A stretch of DNA of 8,120 bases from Methylococcales bacterium (GTDB lineage: Bacteria > Pseudomonadota > Gammaproteobacteria > Methylococcales > Methylomonadaceae). Under the pieces are notes generated by a model. It was given only the letters and a program-made list of their open reading frames with translations, had not been told where the DNA came from and searched no databases. Below, piece by piece: positions 5,995 to 8,120 of this stretch (positions are counted from its first letter, which is position 1; each line of letters starts with the position of its first letter). Both the position numbers and the translations under genes were made by a program. The stretch covers positions 1-8,120 of the forward strand of contig JAGLEW010000114.1 of NCBI GenBank assembly GCA_023144875.1, read 5' to 3'.

Positions 5995-7286
5995 AATGGG
6001 ATACTAGCCTTCATACACATCCCCTTGTTGATTTGAGCATTTAAGACAAAATTACCATCTAATAATTTTATCCGCTCTTCCATTCCTAGCAGACCAAACC
6101 CTGAGGCAACTTGTTGCAAATCACAGCCTAAACCATTATCGCTTACCTCTAACTCAAGTCTGTTTGTCACCTTAAGCTTAATTGTAACCCGACTCGCCTT
6201 TGCGTGACGGATAATATTCGTTAGACTTTCCTGAATTACCCTAAAAACCTGAATCACAATAGTTTTATTAATTTTATCAACTGCATCATCGCACTGCAAT
6301 CTAAAAACCGTCTGAGGGGATCGAGTTTCCCAGTGCCACACTAATTCCTCCAATGCCGCTCTGAGTCCTAGCTCCGTTAAAATAAGCGGATGTAATTGTT
6401 TCATAATTGAACGTAAACTTTTGATTAAATCATCACAAATATCACTAATCGACTGAGTAATCATTTTTGTATCGGATTTTTCATGAGCGGCGGTCACCGC
6501 CATCACTTTAATCGCAGTCAGTGATTGAGCAAATTCATCGTGTAATTCTTGTGAAAGCCGCAGCCGTTCCTCTTCTTGTATTTTTAAAGAATGTTGAGTT
6601 AAGGCTCTATTTTGTTGTTGAGTTCGATCTAACACATCCGTCATATGATTAATCGCTGAGGCGATATCATTGTATTCTTGTGTCGAAAAAAAGGATAACT
6701 TCGGTTGATAATCCCCTGTTTCAATGCGCTTAAGATGTGCCACAATGGCACGAATATCACCAAGGTTTTTAGTAAACACCCAATGAATGGATAAAAGCAT
6801 CAACAACATGAGCAACAACAGCGTACTAAAAAAAATCAGCGTTTCATGCCAAACTTCTGCCACTTCGTCCATTGGCTTTGCCTGAATAACCAGCGTTAGC
6901 TTTTCTTTATTAAGTGTTTCGATTTGATATTCAACATTTGGGTACTCACTCACCACTAAATAGGTAAACCAATCGGGCGCTATTTTAAGATGGATTTTTT
7001 TTTGAGGTTGCTGAATAATCGGAATCAATTTTCCAGAGGTTTTTTTTAATTGAATAGTTAAGTGTCGCGTTGGGTGTAATTGCTTAAATCGCCCCCACCA
7101 GTCATCAAGATTAATTTTGGTCGAACCTAGGCCAAATTTAATCAACTGCAACGATAAATGCACCGAACTATTCACCTCTTTATCCACCGCTTTTCGGGCT
7201 TGCCACAGACTCAAACTGCCACTAATAAAAAGAATACATAAAAAAATCAATAAAATTCTAAGATTAATTTGATACCGTAAACTCAT
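5991..7286 (-). CDS. Membrane sensor histidine kinase, HisKA_3 type with LapD/MoxY-like periplasmic region
   Basis: With the ATG at 7284-7286 the protein has 431 residues. The order is: TM1 (about 10-28), then WQARKAVDKEVNSSVHLSLQLI and a periplasmic region (30-145), TM2 (about 149-170), a HAMP linker (171-225) and a short coiled coil. The HisKA_3 box EERLRLSQELHDEFAQSLTAIK follows with phospho-acceptor His249. The ATPase domain has the N box QESLTN (N357), G1 DNGLG (383-387) and GFGLLGMEER (396-405). The N-terminal region resembles the LapD_MoxY_N domain; MoxY is the sensor of methanol oxidation control in Paracoccus. A TTG 12 codons upstream at 7322 keeps the frame open but lacks a ribosome site, whereas AAGGAA lies nine bases before the chosen ATG and TM1 follows directly. 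The signal is unknown. It overlaps its regulator by 4 bp. Confidence 0.93.
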   Translation of the reverse strand: MSLRYQINLRILLIFLCILFISGSLSLWQARKAVDKEVNSSVHLSLQLIKFGLGSTKINLDDWWGRFKQLHPTRHLTIQLKKTSGKLIPIIQQPQKKIHLKIAPDWFTYLVVSEYPNVEYQIETLNKEKLTLVIQAKPMDEVAEVWHETLIFFSTLLLLMLLMLLSIHWVFTKNLGDIRAIVAHLKRIETGDYQPKLSFFSTQEYNDIASAINHMTDVLDRTQQQNRALTQHSLKIQEEERLRLSQELHDEFAQSLTAIKVMAVTAAHEKSDTKMITQSISDICDDLIKSLRSIMKQLHPLILTELGLRAALEELVWHWETRSPQTVFRLQCDDAVDKINKTIVIQVFRVIQESLTNIIRHAKASRVTIKLKVTNRLELEVSDNGLGCDLQQVASGFGLLGMEERIKLLDGNFVLNAQINKGMCMKASIPL

Positions 7287-7295
7287 TGGGAAAAA

Positions 7296-7301
7296 TTCCT
7301 T
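7296..7301 (-). promoter_or_regulatory. Ribosome-binding site that decides the kinase start
   Basis: AAGGAA on the minus strand lies nine bases before the ATG at 7286. The longer in-frame TTG start at 7322 has no comparable site and would add a Lys-rich 12-residue extension that partly reads through this Shine-Dalgarno sequence. Confidence 0.7.
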
Positions 7302-7333
7302 TTTTTTAGGGACGTGACTCAAACATAATAATC

Positions 7334-7350
7334 AATGCTAAGGTAACATT
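7334..7350. promoter_or_regulatory. Imperfect dyad in the divergent control region
   Basis: AATGCTA-AGG-TAACATT is a 17-bp sequence with 7-bp half-sites that match at six of seven positions. It sits in the 88 bp between the kinase start and the TonB receptor start, where a two-component regulator would bind. It does not fit the NarL heptamer consensus. The call rests on symmetry and position only. Confidence 0.25.
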
Positions 7351-7358
7351 TTATATAG

Positions 7359-7373
7359 AAAATCTGAGATTTT
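7359..7373 (+). promoter_or_regulatory. Small hairpin just before the receptor start codon
   Basis: AAAATC-TGA-GATTTT forms a 6-bp stem with a 3-base loop that ends one base before the ATG at 7375. The only ribosome-site-like bases (GAG) span the loop and the start of the 3' arm. If it forms in the mRNA it would limit ribosome access, though an AT stem this short is weak. Confidence 0.3.
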
Positions 7374-7374
7374 A

Positions 7375-8120
7375 ATGAATAAAATACAATGCGGCGTCTT
7401 TCCGTTACTGTCACTCTTATTAGTACAGAACGTCATCGCCGAAGAGACAGTGATTGAACTTGAAGACGTTGAAGTATTGGGCGTAACGCCCTTATCAGGC
7501 AGCAGCATACCACTTGAAAAAATCCCTGCCAATGTACAAACCGCGACCCAAGAACAATTAAAAGCCTCACAAGCGATTACCATAGGCGATTATATGAATC
7601 GTAGTATGGGCAGTGTGCATGTGAATGAAGCACAAAATAATATTTTACAACCGGATATTTATTATCGGGGCTTTGTCGCTTCGCCGTTAATGGGTTTGCC
7701 ACAAGGTATTTCGGTCTATTTAAATGGCGTGCGCTTTAACGAACCTTTTGGCGATACCGTCAATTGGGATTTAATTCCCCAAGGCGCGATTGATACCCTT
7801 AGTTTAATCCCTGGCTCGAATCCCCTGTTTGGTTTAAATACCTTAGGCGGTGCGGTCTCTATGAAAACTAAAACAGGCTTTAGCGCACCAGGACATCAAC
7901 TTGATTTGAGTGCAGGCTCATGGGAACGTTACTCACAAGAACTCACCAGTGGTTGGAATAACGGCACATGGGGCTATTTTTTAGACGTGCATCATTTAGA
8001 AGAAAATGGCTGGCGTGATTTTTCACCCACCGAAGCCAATCAAATATTTGGAACCCTGAGTTGGCGAGGCGATCGCGGGCAATTAGATTTAACCCTCGCC
8101 GCCAATGATAATAATATGCG
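7375..8120 (+). CDS. TonB-dependent outer-membrane receptor (3'-truncated by window edge)
   Basis: The frame is open from the ATG at 7375 to the window end, giving 248 complete codons of a protein that probably has 650-800 residues. A Sec signal peptide (1-22, cleavage near VIA/EE) is followed by a possible TonB box in EDVEVLGV (30-37). The plug domain runs about 45-165, with IPANVQTAT, DIYYRGF (94-100), GISVYLNGVRFNEPFGD (111-127) and the conserved LIPGSNPLFGLNTLGGAVSMKTK segment (144-166). The first strands of the beta barrel follow. Such receptors import scarce ligands such as metal chelates, cofactors or glycans using proton-motive energy through TonB-ExbBD. The ligand cannot be read from this fragment. 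It is divergent from the kinase-regulator operon with an 88-bp shared region, suggesting that the pair regulates it. A 246-bp antisense open frame (7338-7583) is a shadow. Confidence 0.94.
   Translation, partial: MNKIQCGVFPLLSLLLVQNVIAEETVIELEDVEVLGVTPLSGSSIPLEKIPANVQTATQEQLKASQAITIGDYMNRSMGSVHVNEAQNNILQPDIYYRGFVASPLMGLPQGISVYLNGVRFNEPFGDTVNWDLIPQGAIDTLSLIPGSNPLFGLNTLGGAVSMKTKTGFSAPGHQLDLSAGSWERYSQELTSGWNNGTWGYFLDVHHLEENGWRDFSPTEANQIFGTLSWRGDRGQLDLTLAANDNNM

Noticed and set aside
7287..7322. TTG start at 7322 for the histidine kinase
   Set aside because: It lacks a ribosome site, and the extension covers the good Shine-Dalgarno of the downstream ATG.
7338..7583. 81-aa - strand open frame
   Set aside because: It is antisense to the signal peptide and plug region of the TonB receptor, which is clearly coding on the + strand.

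Overview
The window is an AT-rich chromosomal stretch (roughly 35-47% GC in the lines I counted by eye) from a Gram-negative bacterium, most likely a gammaproteobacterium. QmcA, YbbJ, YigZ, RecX and the CorB/YfjD-type protein all closely resemble their Escherichia coli counterparts as I remember them, and an outer-membrane TonB-dependent receptor confirms a diderm cell. A MoxY-like sensor kinase and an EGKCG-type copper peptide precursor would fit a methylotroph or methanotroph such as a Methylococcales member. That placement is an inference, not something the sequence proves. I see no mobile element, tRNA, rRNA or CRISPR array.

Layout. (1) 1-1010, + strand: the 3' part of a YigZ/IMPACT-family gene, then recX. 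(2) 1069-2432, - strand: a two-gene membrane operon, qmcA (SPFH/stomatin-like) followed by an nfeD/ybbJ gene. (3) 2545-4207, + strand: a small two-helix membrane protein of unknown function, then a CorB/YfjD-type CNNM-CBS-CorC_HlyC protein that ends in a terminator hairpin. (4) 4221-4937, - strand: a STAS-domain anti-sigma-factor antagonist followed by a secreted Cys-rich peptide precursor with two EGKCG motifs (HvfA/BufA type). (5) 4938-5358: about 420 bp without a convincing gene. (6) 5359-7286, - strand: a histidine kinase with a LapD/MoxY-like periplasmic region and its NarL/FixJ-type response regulator, overlapping by ATGA. (7) 7375 to the window end, + strand: the first 248 codons of a TonB-dependent receptor, divergent from the two-component operon across only 88 bp.

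How it fits together. Most genes are housekeeping or membrane functions. Two parts deserve attention. The first is the EGKCG precursor: its family is normally encoded beside a DUF692 (MNIO) maturase and a partner protein, but neither neighbour here is one, so it looks like an orphan substrate modified by an enzyme encoded elsewhere. The second is the compact divergent unit of MoxY-like kinase, regulator and TonB receptor. Here the two-component system plausibly controls uptake of a ligand across the outer membrane, and the short shared control region holds two small inverted repeats.
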